NCBI GenBank assembly: GCA_029964075.1
Contig: CM057145.1
Location: 124,001-188,000, forward strand
Direction: 5' to 3'
From: Patiria pectinifera
Lineage: Eukaryota; Echinodermata; Asteroidea; Valvatida; Asterinidae
Length of the DNA stretch: 64,000 nucleotides
Shown: positions 10,946 to 20,840 of the stretch, piece after piece
Numbering within the stretch: the stretch's first letter is position 1
How the letters are laid out: the number at the start of each line of letters is the position of its first letter
Made by a program: the position numbers and the translations under genes
Notes under the pieces: model-generated
Told to the model about the DNA's origin: nothing
Seen by the model: the letters and a program-made list of their open reading frames with translations, nothing else
Databases searched by the model: none

Positions 10946-11930
10946 CTGAGTATATACAATTAGTAGTAATGATAATAGGGGGTATTTATAAAGCGCACGT
11001 ATCCATCAGGACTGGCACTCAAGGAGCTTCACCATTATTATTACCCCTGCTCATTGGGCCCAAGAAACATTCCAAATACCATCTCAGCTCCCTGGGGAGT
11101 ATACAGCTCGATGCTGCCTGTTAGGCGCAAGCTAATTTAATCACAAATAACCATCTCTGCCCTAACAGGTACCCATTTACTTCTGGGTGCAGAAAAGCAA
11201 TGAGTGACAAAGTGCCTTGCCCAAGGGCACACGCACCATGACCCCAGGCTGGACTCGAACCCACAACCTGCAGAATTACCCGCAGACCACGAATCCAATG
11301 CCCTTAACCACGAGGCCACAGCACTCCAAAATAGTAGCTATAAATTCAATGTGGTATTCTCTATTTTAATTATATAAAGCAGTACATCTATGCTATACTG
11401 AACGTGCATATATATTTAAAATATATCTTAAACAAAGTTCCAATAAAAAAAATCAACTTACACAAAACGATAAATGATTATACACTACAAAATAATACAT
11501 TGTACGTTTTTTCAGCTTTTCAGAGTATATACGCTTTTTAGAGTATATACAATTAGCAGCTAAATTCAATGTGGTATCATTTTTTCTGAGTATATAAAGT
11601 AGTAGGTTTACGATATACGTCACGTGTCAAACATGGAACAAAGCTGCAATGAAATATCAACTAACACCAATTGCTAAATGATTGTTCAATACACAATTAA
11701 GAAATGTATTGGCAATGGACAAAAACATTTACTGCGCTTACAATTAATAAAATAAATGCAGTACACTTTTTCTGAGTATATACAATTAATAGATGACTCA
11801 ATGCGGTATATTTATTTATGAGTATATAAAGCAGCAGATCTAAGGTATACGTCATATTAATTATATATCAAACAGGATATAACAGAGTTCAAAGATATCA
11901 ACTAACATTGTTCACTAAATAGACAGGTTA
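10946..11930 (+). repeat. Three tandem copies of a ~235-bp unit, one split by a SINE
   Basis: Copies begin near 10946, 11541 and 11773 with GAGTATATACAATTA. They continue with TCAATG.GGTAT, GAGTATATAAAG.AG, a GATATACGTCA-like phrase and ATATCAACTAACA. The 11541-to-11773 spacing is 232 bp. The first copy is longer only because a SINE of about 350 bp interrupts it, so the underlying period is about 235-240 bp. Confidence 0.75.
10972..11327 (-). mobile_element. tRNA-derived SINE
   Basis: On the minus strand the sequence begins with a tRNA-like head. An A-box-like TGGCCTCGTGGTTAAGGG lies at about 11302-11319, and a B box GGTTCGAGTCC lies at 11251-11261, the normal internal RNA polymerase III promoter of tRNA-derived SINEs. 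The body ends with GCGCTTTATAAATACCCCC and a short ATTATCATTAC-type tail. TAGTAG occurs on both sides and may be the remains of a target duplication. The element interrupts a 235-bp tandem repeat copy, so it inserted after the array formed. Confidence 0.8.
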
Positions 11931-12334
11931 CCGTTTTTTTCTCGTGAAATTTGGTCGTAATCAGAAACCACTCAAATCATTTATAGTAAGTTTAAATCCA
12001 ACTGTTTCTTTGTTTTCTTAACACCATTCATTCAATTCTTATTATTCACAATAATTATGCAATTAAGGATGCATCATTGTTAACTGTATTATCGTAAATT
12101 ACATATTTTTATTAAATGATATCTTGGATAAATGATCAGTGAATAAAGCGTACATTGTATATGTGTACAATTTTAAGCAAACAAAAACCACACACACAAC
12201 TTGAAAAAACAACAACAAAAACAACAGCAAATACCCAGAGTTAGTCGGGTATAAACAAAGTGTATTGTTTTCTATCATGTAAAATGTTAGCCTCTAAATC
12301 TTCAAACTCATTAGTCAACTCAGGTCATTGAGGT

Positions 12335-12463
12335 TTATTTTCCAGTCAGTTTTGCATCCACCTGTTTCTTCGCCTTCTTGGCGCCCTTCCCTACGTTCTC
12401 GTAAGACGTGTCATCTTCCTTAGAAGCAGCCAGCAGAGCTTCGAAGATGAATCGGTATTGCGC
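12335..12463 (-). CDS. RPTP last exon: end of phosphatase domain and stop
   Basis: Encodes AQYRFIFEALLAA, the final helix after the Q loop, then a Lys-rich tail ending LTGK and TAA (12335-12337). The acceptor TTAG precedes GCG at 12463, and the phase is 0, matching the upstream donor. Confidence 0.85.
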   Translation of the reverse strand, partial: AQYRFIFEALLAASKEDDTSYENVGKGAKKAKKQVDAKLTGK

Positions 12464-12763
12464 CTAAAATATAAACATCGATGAAATAATATCATGTTAT
12501 CAATCACAATAGATACAACTGATAGAGAATTGATAGTGTGAAAATGAAGCGCCCTCTATATGGACTAGACGCCACTGGTCTCCTTTTGTCAGATGTGGTT
12601 TAGTCAACTGCAACAATTCCACCTAACTTCAAGTCTCTGTTTAGTTGTCCGACATCTCAGGTATATTCGAACAAGAGGAAATCATCAGGTTAATTGACAT
12701 CTTTATCATCCCATTCATTGTAATGTGTATCCCACCATTAAAAACAAATGTATCAGAACTTAC

Positions 12764-12899
12764 CGGTGTTTGCACCATCTTGTTTCGTTTTTGTCTCATG
12801 CGATAGATGAAGCCAAGGATATCAACTTGTCCTTCTTGGCGCATCTGATCAAGCATGGAGTCCAGGGCGATGTAGGTTCCTGTGCGGCCGATACCATTA
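12764..12899 (-). CDS. RPTP exon with P-loop arginine and Q loop
   Basis: Begins inside the phosphatase signature and encodes NGIGRTGTYIALDSM through MVQTP. The catalytic Arg of HC-x5-R is present, and MVQT is the family's Q-loop motif. Donor CCG|GTAAGT and acceptor TTACAG are both good. Confidence 0.9.
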
Positions 12900-13202
12900 C
12901 TGTAAAATAAGAAACAGAAAACGATGATAATTGTTTCAAAGTTTTTCAGGAACAGTTGTTGTTAATTCCAGACATAGTCATACAGGCCTACATAATAGTT
13001 TAAACATGTCGATCATGTCGATCATTTTTTCCAACTCAAGTTTAAAAAAAGCCCCAAGCAAAAAGGTAAATGATAATGAGTGCTTTAAACTAAAGCTTTC
13101 AATATTACAGAAAAGTCAAAAACTTAAACTGGGGAAAATAAGAACTTGTGATTAATAAGTAGTTTATGATATCAAACAAGTCGTTCGCACCACAGTTCCT
13201 AC

Positions 13203-13354
13203 CTGCAATGCACAATGGTTTGTCCCACGTTACGCACTGCATTCACCCTACGCATGAAGCTGAGCAAAGTAGTCGGGTGCTCTGGTGCTTCCATGTCTGT
13301 CCAGGTGTTGAAGTGGAACTGGGTTACCAGACGATCATCTTTCTTATTGAAAAA
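13203..13354 (-). CDS. RPTP exon with WPD loop and catalytic cysteine
   Basis: Encodes FFNKKDDRLVTQFHFNTWTD, then EHPTTLLSFMRRV and VHC. The general-acid Asp is kept, but the loop reads WTD instead of WPD. The exon ends after the nucleophilic Cys codon plus AG, and splicing completes HCSNGIGRTG. Confidence 0.9.
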
Positions 13355-13749
13355 CTAAGACAGAAATCAGTAACTTGATACAACGAGGTCGTATTTAATA
13401 CATAAACTTTTCAGGAGAAAAGATTGTCAACACAAATCTTACGTAATTGAAGCTCGCAATTTCGAAATTGCTTTTGTAGTTATATAATTGGAATTATTCT
13501 AACGCTTGTTGGTAGCAGATAAAATGACCCCTAAAAACGGGAAATTTTGAGCATGCGCACAAATGACCGGAAAGAGAGGCCATTTCCGAATCGGGTATTT
13601 TCGGCTTCGGCTCGCAGCGGAGAACATAATTATTCTCATGTTAGGAACAGCCTTGGCTTTATTGACAGCAACAGTCTCAAAAGTTGTCAATTGCATGTAG
13701 AACAACGGAGAGTTCTGTTGTCAAAGCGAATTATCAATGAGTAGTTCAC

Positions 13750-13814
13750 CTTGTCTATCTGGAAAACTCGAACTGTGTAGTCTGGGAACACGTCTTCCTT
13801 GACGATGCTGACTG
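13750..13814 (-). CDS. RPTP short exon preceding the WPD exon
   Basis: Encodes VSIVKEDVFPDYTVRVFQIDK, the beta-strand region that follows the yWP/fG segment of phosphatase domains. The acceptor (CCATAG) gives a start needing two bases, while the exon upstream ends in phase 0, so this exon cannot join its neighbour in frame by that splice. Confidence 0.65.
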
Positions 13815-13875
13815 CTATGGTGTCACATTTAAAGGTATCAAAAAGGTCGCAATCTTTTGTTTGCTTTTCACTCAC

Positions 13876-14551
13876 CTTGAAATCTGCAGGGAAGCCATTC
13901 TGACCAGCCTGCTCCTTCTTGCGGACGTAATCTACGAGCTCTTTATCACGAACCGAAAGCTGGCTGCACAGTTTTTGTATCAGTTGCTCTTGCGCGTCCT
14001 CGTCCGCAGCTGGTTGTGAGACGGACGGTATCGGATGAGGTTCGGGCATCGGCTTGCGTGCGACGGACGGTGATGCGGAAGACTTCTTTTTCTCTTCGTC
14101 GATGGATGCGTACGCAGCAGAATCCGGAACCTCATACGTATCTTCGTCGGTAACCTGTGGTTTCGGAGGAGGTTTAGGCTTCCGATTGCGTAGGTCGGAC
14201 GGCGTGGAGGATTTCTCTGCACCCTCGTCTACGATGTGTACGCAGCAGCTCCTGTATCCTCGTATCCTTCGTCTTCGTCTGCATTTGGTGGTTGAAAAGC
14301 GGGAGGATTTGGATGAGATTTAAACTTTAAGTCTCGTGAGGCTGCATGTGCAGAATACTTCACAACGTTGTCCACGTAGGCGTACTCGGATGTTTGCGAG
14401 GTAAGCTGTTCCGGATGAGGTTGGGTAGTTTCGACGTTAGAGATCGGGCTCTGCACAGTGGGTTTGGTAGAAGACATCGTCACTACACCATCTCCAAGGC
14501 TCATGTACGGGTCCGGTTCCTTAGTTGGTTCTGGAGCCTGATAGGTTACAT
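13876..14551 (-). CDS. RPTP cytoplasmic linker exon, frameshifted
   Basis: Encodes a Pro/Ser-rich linker with two copies of a tyrosine-containing motif (DEGYEDTGAAAYTS and EDTYEVPDSAAYASID). It ends with the first helix of the phosphatase domain (ELVDYVRKK, then GFPADFK). The two halves lie in different frames, with TAG at 14229-14231. Aligning the two motif copies shows one base missing in the first, around 14230-14240. The donor AAG|GTGAGT is excellent. The tyrosines look like candidate phosphorylation sites. Confidence 0.75.
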
Positions 14552-14824
14552 CTAAATAGAAAATATCATCCAAAATCAGCATCAGATATAACTCCATTTT
14601 CACACAATTTGGTTAGCAAGATTTTCCAAGCACGGTAAGATTAGCCTTCAACTTGGTAACAGTTTCCAATCCAAATGTCAACTGATTTCGGCTGCGGTCC
14701 TTGCATGCTTAGCCATGTATTTACTTCGCAGATTTTTTAAATTGGAATTTTTTTGGGTTCCGATAGTCACGGCCACGAATTGTCTTTGCAGCTTGTAAAT
14801 TAAAAGCTTTGACAGAAAACCCAC

Positions 14825-14901
14825 CTGCTTCGAAAGTATTGATCTGTGGAAGAGAAGTTTCTTCTTTGACGCCAGAAGGCTGGTTCTTTCGACGGCTTCT
14901 T
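14825..14901 (-). CDS. RPTP juxtamembrane exon
   Basis: Encodes RSRRKNQPSGVKEETSLPQ and INTFEA. The Arg/Lys cluster directly follows the membrane helix and is a typical stop-transfer signal. Acceptor TTACAG and donor GCAG|GTGGGT keep the phase with both neighbours. Confidence 0.85.
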
Positions 14902-15130
14902 CTGTAAATTAGTTCATAGGTTATCAAATCAAACAAAAGTGTTGCCATCGTTAAATTTGGAAATATTTGAAATATGACTTGAGATTTGTAAGCGATATTA
15001 AATCCTTTGCAATATTATTGCTCTTCTGGAGAATAAAAGTTACTGTTAAATATCTACTCAACGACAAAGAGGAAACCAAAGTTTGTTTGCAAATGATGTC
15101 AGTCTTTTAGCAATTATGAATTAGATTTAC

Positions 15131-15242
15131 CTCTTATACAGTACAATGACGACACTTATAACCATGAGAATCATGATGACAGCAGCTGCTACTGAGCCGC
15201 CTACCACTGCCGATGATGAGGTAGTATCATCGATAGGGGGCG
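15131..15242 (-). CDS. RPTP transmembrane exon
   Basis: After APPIDDTTSSS it encodes a hydrophobic helix (AVVGGSVAAAVIMILMVISV, then VIVLYKR) that crosses the membrane once. Acceptor TTATAG and donor AGAG|GTAAAT are in phase with the exons on both sides. Confidence 0.9.
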
Positions 15243-15716
15243 CTATAATTAATATAGTATGGAGATAAGATATCATACTTTGATACGATTTCTTTGGTTT
15301 TTTAGTGGTCACGTGATTTAAAAAGGATCTTGTTTTAAAAAGGAAAATGCTTGTGAAATTTCTTCGCCGGAAACACACGTATACCAAACAATTCAAAAGA
15401 AACTGTTGTTCAATGTCAGACATTCTGTAATTTTAAACAGCATGGTTCAATAAATTGCGCATGGTTCAATAAACTGTTACTTTTTCATTTCATGAAGCTT
15501 CATTGGTAAGATTTTGTAAGATCTGGTCATTCCTAAAGTCCTAGGAGAAAGGCAAAGTACGTTTGAAAAATACAGACACCTTCCTCAAATTCCGCAAAAC
15601 GAAAAAAGGCGGAAGAATACAACATTTGGCAAGAAAATAAGAGTTGCTGTTAACACATATTTTGAGGGTACGCCCTATAAAAGTTACTTGCAAAGATATT
15701 TTGATAATGTTTTAAC

Positions 15717-16010
15717 CTTTGAGGGTCGTTTTCACTTGAGCTTGACTGTACGGTCCGGCTCCCGCGTTGGTGTTGGCAGCAACCTGAAAACTGTACTCAG
15801 TGAGCGGGGATAAACCCTGGATGGTCACCGATTCCTCTGATGTCACTGACTGAACGACTTCTGTAGATGGTGGGCCTACTTCAGTCAGTATGTACGTGTA
15901 GCCTGTGATGATACCACCTCGGCTTCCACAAGGTGGCTTACTCCAGGAAAAACTCAGGCTGGTTGACGTCACTGAGGTGGAATTCACTTCAGTTGGGGCT
16001 TCGGTTGGTT
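15717..16010 (-). CDS. RPTP fibronectin III domain (membrane-proximal)
   Basis: Encodes one complete FN3 domain with hallmark residues LSFSWSKP, GYTYILTEVG, LSPLTEYSFQVAANT and GAGPYSQ. It occupies a single exon with a one-base overhang at each border. Confidence 0.9.
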
Positions 16011-16232
16011 CTGAAATAACAAAATTAATACTTACCTAACTTTGCCATGATCAAAATATATATAATGATGATATAGGACAAAGTATTACGTCAACCTATG
16101 AGCTGTGCAATTATAATAAGTTTCAAACTCATTTACGCCTTTGTAAAATTAACTAGCGTGTTATCACATAATCAATTAAGCTATGTTTAGAAGACATTTG
16201 TGCCAAAAACAAAATTGGCAGAAATGACTCAC

Positions 16233-16496
16233 TTGTTATCTGTGGAAAGGTCACCTCAGGTCCCTTTACATCACCAGGGTACAACGGCCGAATGTAAACT
16301 CTGTAGTTCAGTGGGGACCCTAAGCCAGTTATGAAATGGTAAGTTGTTTCTGGTATCGATTCCTGAGATACAATGTCTTCACACTCATCCCTGGTTGTCA
16401 ATTCGTAGCCAGAGGAGTAAGGATCTGGTTGCCATGCAACGAACAGTTGATGAGGATCGCCTGACGTCACTTCAAGCCCAAGTACGCCATTTTGAG
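16233..16496 (-). CDS. RPTP fibronectin III-like domain (first)
   Basis: Encodes LEVTSGDPHQLFVAWQPDP, a GYEL strand and TGLGSPLNYRVYIRPLYPGD, which fit a divergent FN3 fold. It is a single exon with phase matching both neighbours. Confidence 0.8.
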
Positions 16497-16746
16497 CTGA
16501 TAAAATGATATAAAAAGTATAAAAATGGGTGAAATGCATCATAAGGAAGAAGAAGAAAACTCGTTCAAATAAGTATCTCCTTGCATAAAATAAAATCGAG
16601 AGTTTAAGTAACATTTGAAGAGTCTTGAACAATCTGAGGCTTTTTTATCAGTGAGGATGTTCTAGCAACCTGCAGCATTCTTGAAATGTAAAACACCCTA
16701 GCGATATTTTACTTTCGGTTAATTTAATTTTTGGAATGTCTCTTAC

Positions 16747-16788
16747 TTGTGCACTGGCAGTTGCTTCCAAAGTACGGTGCCTCACAAC
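16747..16788 (-). CDS. RPTP micro-exon, EGF-like cysteines
   Basis: A 42-bp exon encoding CEAPYFGSNCQCT, the start of a laminin/MEGF-type EGF repeat. Despite its size both splice sites (CCAG acceptor, AA|GTAAGA donor) and the phase agree with the flanking exons. Confidence 0.75.
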
Positions 16789-16961
16789 CTGGAAAGCGAT
16801 ATTAAAAGAAACAATAAATATGAGCACATTAACATTAACATAAAAGCAAATTAAACAAATTGATTTTTGAGTAAATGGCTAAGCCACACTTATTTCAATG
16901 ATTATATAATGAACTCTATTATTAGTAGCATGGATATAACTACAACGACAGACACACTCAC

Positions 16962-17057
16962 CATTGCTGCATTCTCCTGTATCTTTACTGCAGGTTCCTG
17001 CCGATGCACAGTGACATGTCTGCTTACAGTCAGCACCAAATGTTCCTTCAGCACACT
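16962..17057 (-). CDS. RPTP EGF-like exon
   Basis: Encodes CAEGTFGADCKQTCHCASAG followed by TCSKDTGEC, an EGF repeat of the type found in Tie and MEGF proteins. The acceptor gives two leading bases and the donor is G|GTGAGT. Confidence 0.85.
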
Positions 17058-17195
17058 CTGAAGAACAAACTTAAAGGGTATTACTGCACTTCCACAAATA
17101 CTTCTCTATAATTTGTTTTGTTTTATAATACTTTGATAACAACTGAACCATCTTTATGAAAACAAATTACACTGAAACAAGCCAAACTACAGTAC

Positions 17196-17354
17196 CTTGC
17201 ATACAGTCAAGTCCCATGTAACCTGCAGCACACGAGCATCCATAAGGATCACGAAGACAGAACAAGCGCCCTCTGCAAGCCTCGTGGTGTGGATCGGCGC
17301 TACCGGGACACCTCTGATCAGCAGTCTTAATACCAAAGACATTACGACCATGGG
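17196..17354 (-). CDS. RPTP EGF-like exon, strongly Tie-like
   Basis: Encodes NVFGIKTADQRC, then CRGRLFCLRDPYGCSCAAGY and MGLDC. The phrase FCL.DPYGCSCA.G is characteristic of the EGF region of vertebrate Tie receptors, so this ectodomain is related to Tie although the cytoplasmic domain is a phosphatase. Confidence 0.85.
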
Positions 17355-17571
17355 CTGCAAAACACGACAACAAGATGACAACATATTCTTTTTCTCTTTT
17401 TATTTACTGTTATAATATTGCAATTCTGTTACTTCCATATCTTTCCCACAATGTTTCACATTTAGTCAGTACTTGAAATCTGTCAGCAGGCTACCATAAT
17501 GGTCTTTAAACTGTTCACTGTTTAAGGTACTCAGGGAGTTGTCCCAACTCTACTGTATTTAAACTCTTTAC

Positions 17572-17706
17572 CTTGCTCGCAATTGTCTCCACTGAACCCT
17601 GGAGCACAGATACAGGTACCAGACTCGTCATCACATAAACCGCCATTGTAGCATCGACGACAGGTTTTCAGACATGATGGTGGGCCCCAACGTCCGGAAG
17701 GACAAT
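17572..17706 (-). CDS. RPTP EGF-like exon (first)
   Basis: Encodes CPSGRWGPPSCLKTCRRC, YNGGLCDDESGTC and ICAPGFSGDNCEQ, a complete EGF-like repeat with regular cysteine spacing. The borders are in phase. Confidence 0.85.
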
Positions 17707-17838
17707 CTAGTATTGAAGAAGATGAAAGCCTTTCACATTTTGAATGTTTGTTGATTGACTTGTAAATAAATAGTAAACAAACAAACCCAAATCGTTCATT
17801 CAAGCACAAGTATGGTGATTGTCAAATCTCTGACAAAC

Positions 17839-18096
17839 CTCTAACTATGAGCCTCATGATTCCGTGTTGTTGTTCATCTTCTTGATCCACAACGAAGCAG
17901 CTGTATACTCCTTCATTATCTTTAACGACATTCGATATCGATACACTCAGGAGGTTGTTCCAAGTTTCGATGACATCGCCTCCATTACGCCTCCATCTGT
18001 AGTCTTCGCTCGGTGAGTTCACTTTCCGCATTTCCATTACTACAGAGTCTCCAATACTTGCTGTTTGTGTTCGCACAACAGGACGTATATGAACTC
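17839..18096 (-). CDS. RPTP Ig-like domain (second)
   Basis: Encodes IGDSVVMEM, YRWRRNGGDV and VKDNEGVYSCFVVDQ, with the Ig tryptophan and the DxGxYxC motif. The usual first cysteine is not obvious. The intron before this exon now holds a 9-kb gypsy element. Confidence 0.85.
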
Positions 18097-18239
18097 CTGA
18101 AATGAAATCAAAGACGACCGTCAACTAACGTTAGAGTATACAGCATATTTTCTCCCAATTGAGGCAGATTTGGTATCGAAATTCAACAAATGTTTACAAT
18201 TTATTATTTAATAAGCTGCTGATAATGGTACCAGACTAT

Positions 18240-19083
18240 TGTAGCGGTCGCGCCGACAGCAACCCCGAGTCGTCCTCGGCCGACGTCAGCGAGCGGTCAA
18301 TTCTGAGAAGGCCAAGGGAGCAGGCCCGTTTTGGGGCAGTCTACCGCCAGGCGCAGCAGGGGAACAACTTTATTCGCGGCCGGGTCTTACGCCAGCAGCA
18401 CTCACGCCAGCACACACGGGAACAGGGCAGGGGAAGGAAAACGGGGCACCTCTAAATCAAACACGGGACTCTTCTCTTTAGGTGAACATTCCTTTATTAT
18501 AATCTACTCAGGCAGACTGCAAATCATCTATAGACCTTGACAGGTGTTGGTCACCTTCCCAGGTGTCTCCCCTTAACAGGTGCGGGTTTCCTAAACAGGT
18601 GCGAGTTTCCTAAACTGGTGCGAGTTTCCTAAACAGGTGCGAGTTCCCTTTACAGGTTATAAATCTTCCACACTAAGTTAACGTCCACTCACCACTACGG
18701 CCTCGCTACTTATTCCCGTGGACGGAGTTCCTCCCCTCTTCAACTGACCGAACAAGCCCCCGCTAAACTTATCCCAGTAAGAGCCTCACTTACGGACACA
18801 GCTGCCTACTACCACTAATCTGCACGGGCGAGGGACTGAATAAACACGCTCAGCAACTGCGACGCACTGCTGGTCACCCGTGTCTCACTACTCTGGTACG
18901 GGACTGGAACGGAACTGCAACGGAACTCCCCCGCTGAACACGCGCTCGCGCTTTTATACCCACGCGGCAAATAGACTGGCGCCGCAGCGCATTACGCGCA
19001 TCAGCCCTGGCTGACGTCTAGGTCATTATCTACTTTAGAGCTACGATAGCCCCTGGCTACCACCAAACTGCTATTGCGCCACA
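18240..19083 (-). repeat. Gypsy 1 3' LTR
   Basis: The sense strand starts TGTGGCGCAATAG and ends CGACCGCTACA. It carries a TATAAAAG box (about 18951-18958), AATAAA signals (18369-18374 and 18493-18498) and a cluster of CAGGTG hexamers (18541-18639). Confidence 0.95.
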
Positions 19084-19480
19084 CAGCCGCGCCTTAAGTT
19101 TCGGTCAGTCCCTTGACCGATTAAACTTACAAAAACTATAAAAGCAATACAGTTTGTGCCTAATAAGGTGCACAATGTTGGTCCGCAACACTTTTAAACT
19201 AGAAAAGGTATAAAACTTGAAAACTTACGAACTAGAAAACTTTATAAACCTTTACAAAACTTATAACTTACAAAACTATAGAAACTTTTCAAAACTTTAC
19301 AAAACTTTAGAAACTTTTCAAAACGTTACAAAACTTTAGAAACTTTTCAAAACGTTACAAAACTTTATAAAACTTTAGCTGGAACCTCTCAGGCGCAAAC
19401 ACTTTAATAACTTATATTTACAGTTCAACCAATAAGGGCTTCTTAATGGTTCCTTAGAAGGTGTTATAAGCTGGAGTTCT
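19084..19480 (-). other. Gypsy 1 region between ORF3 and 3' LTR
   Basis: Non-coding. From 19195 to 19380 it is a degenerate array of ACTTTAGAAACTTTTCAAAA-like units. There is no long purine tract next to the LTR. The bases just before the LTR (sense AAGGCGCGGCTG) are shared, with one change, by gypsy 2 and may mark plus-strand priming. Confidence 0.6.
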
Positions 19481-20840
19481 TTACTTGTTCACGGCCACCC
19501 CGGCAGTGAATGCGACTTCGTACACCCGTGTGGTCTTGTCCTTCATGATTTTCTGATCATCCTGGTACACCACTCTCGATGAGGTTTCGGTGACTCTGGT
19601 GACCTTCCCTGCCATGGCTTGTTCCAGGCCTTCTTCATTGTATGAAGGTCCTAGGCGCTCCTCCCCTGTCTCAGTGGATTGGACGATCCTGCGGATCCTG
19701 GACTCGGGCGCCGGCGGAGCAGGCTGGGTTGGCACTGGTCGCAGATAGACCACGTCAAACTCCCGATGAGTTTCTCCTCGGAGCACCTTCGACTCCTCAC
19801 GGTACAGGTACGTCTCCCTCACTTCCCGCACCTTCACAGCCTGGCCTGGCAAGATATTACTAAGCCTCAGCAACGGCCTCGCCCCTGAAGCACTTTGCTG
19901 GTCCACCTCCTCTCTCCCATCGCCGTGGTTACTGCCAATCTTCATCTGCATCAAGCGAATGGACTTTCCACCTCTGGTTGGCCTGGGTGCCTCGTCCACA
20001 AAGTCGTCGTCTGGCTCCCATACAGACATCGGGGTCGGTGACAGCTCAATTTCCGCCATCTCTCGTAGGTCTTCAGGAGTAAGTGGTAGTGGCCCTTGCA
20101 CCTCCGGAGCAGCATCATCGACCTTCTTGTCATGAGCTTCTCGCTCCCTCTGATCAACTCCCTGAGTTGTCACAGGTATATCCGCTTCCTGTTGCGGTTC
20201 CTCCACCTGTGCAGGTGCTCCAATCACTTGCTCCTCTGAACCCGAGTCAGGCGCCCTTGACACCGTACAGGCGGCTGGTCTAGCAGGCTTCTTCTTGGTC
20301 GATCGCTTCTCGGTAGCTTCTTCCCTACCTCGCTTCTTGGACAACCCCCCGCCGCTCTGTGACCTGGCATCTGCTGATCTACACCGATCCTCTTTTCCGC
20401 TGCTTCCAGGTGATGACCCTCGTGTCGTACCCTCTGATTTCTCACTCGCCTTCCTGCAGGCGTCTGTCTCCCGTGGTTTGTCCTTCTTAGGTTGTTTTTC
20501 CTTTGAGATCTTGGGTGGAGTTGGGCTCCTCTTGCGCCGGTTCCCACCTGTCTCGCAACGACGCTCAAACATCTCTATCTCCTCGCAGGTTTCACCCTTG
20601 ATGTCTGCTACCTCTGCTACTTTGTCTGGGTGGCAGTCCCGGTAGTGATACCGAAGGTTGTCGATCCTGTTATTTTTATGGGCGCACCTTCGACATCGGA
20701 AGTAGGTTTTCGGCCCATGTTCGACGGCCAGGTGTCGGATCAGACTGCGCTGGTGCAGAAAAGTCTCGCCACACCTCCGGCACTTGATCGGATCCTCCTT
20801 TCGAGCCTGTTTGTCCACACCGTCCTTCCCCATCATCCAC
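19481..20840 (-). CDS. Gypsy 1 ORF3: C2H2 zinc-finger protein in the env position
   Basis: An open frame of about 450 codons lies between pol and the 3' LTR. Near the N terminus are two C2H2 fingers. The first is CRRCGETFLHQRSLIRH..EH and the second CRRCAHKNNRIDNLRYH..CH, both C-x2-C-x12-H-x4-H. A long Lys/Ser/Pro-rich linker follows, then a C-terminal domain in which a motif of about 34 residues occurs twice (VREVRETYLYREESKVLRG and VTRVTETSSRVVYQDDQKI). A splice acceptor TTGTGTTGGCAG ends at 20841, just before GTGGATGATGGGG, so the protein is probably made from a spliced RNA starting at that ATG. Gypsy 2 carries a diverged homologue. DNA binding is inferred from the fingers, and the C-terminal domain is not one I recognise. 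Confidence 0.85.

Noticed and set aside
11137-11319. Minus-strand 60-codon open frame beginning MASWLRALDSW
   Set aside because: It covers the tRNA-like head of the SINE; the A and B boxes explain the sequence.
19084-19480. ACTTT-rich tandem sequence considered as a CRISPR-like or satellite array
   Set aside because: Units are irregular, lack spacers and lie inside the retrotransposon 3' region.
20224-20645. Open frames on both strands overlapping the zinc-finger ORF3 linker
   Set aside because: The linker is low-complexity and GC-rich, so shadow frames are expected. Only the ORF3 frame is conserved in gypsy 2.
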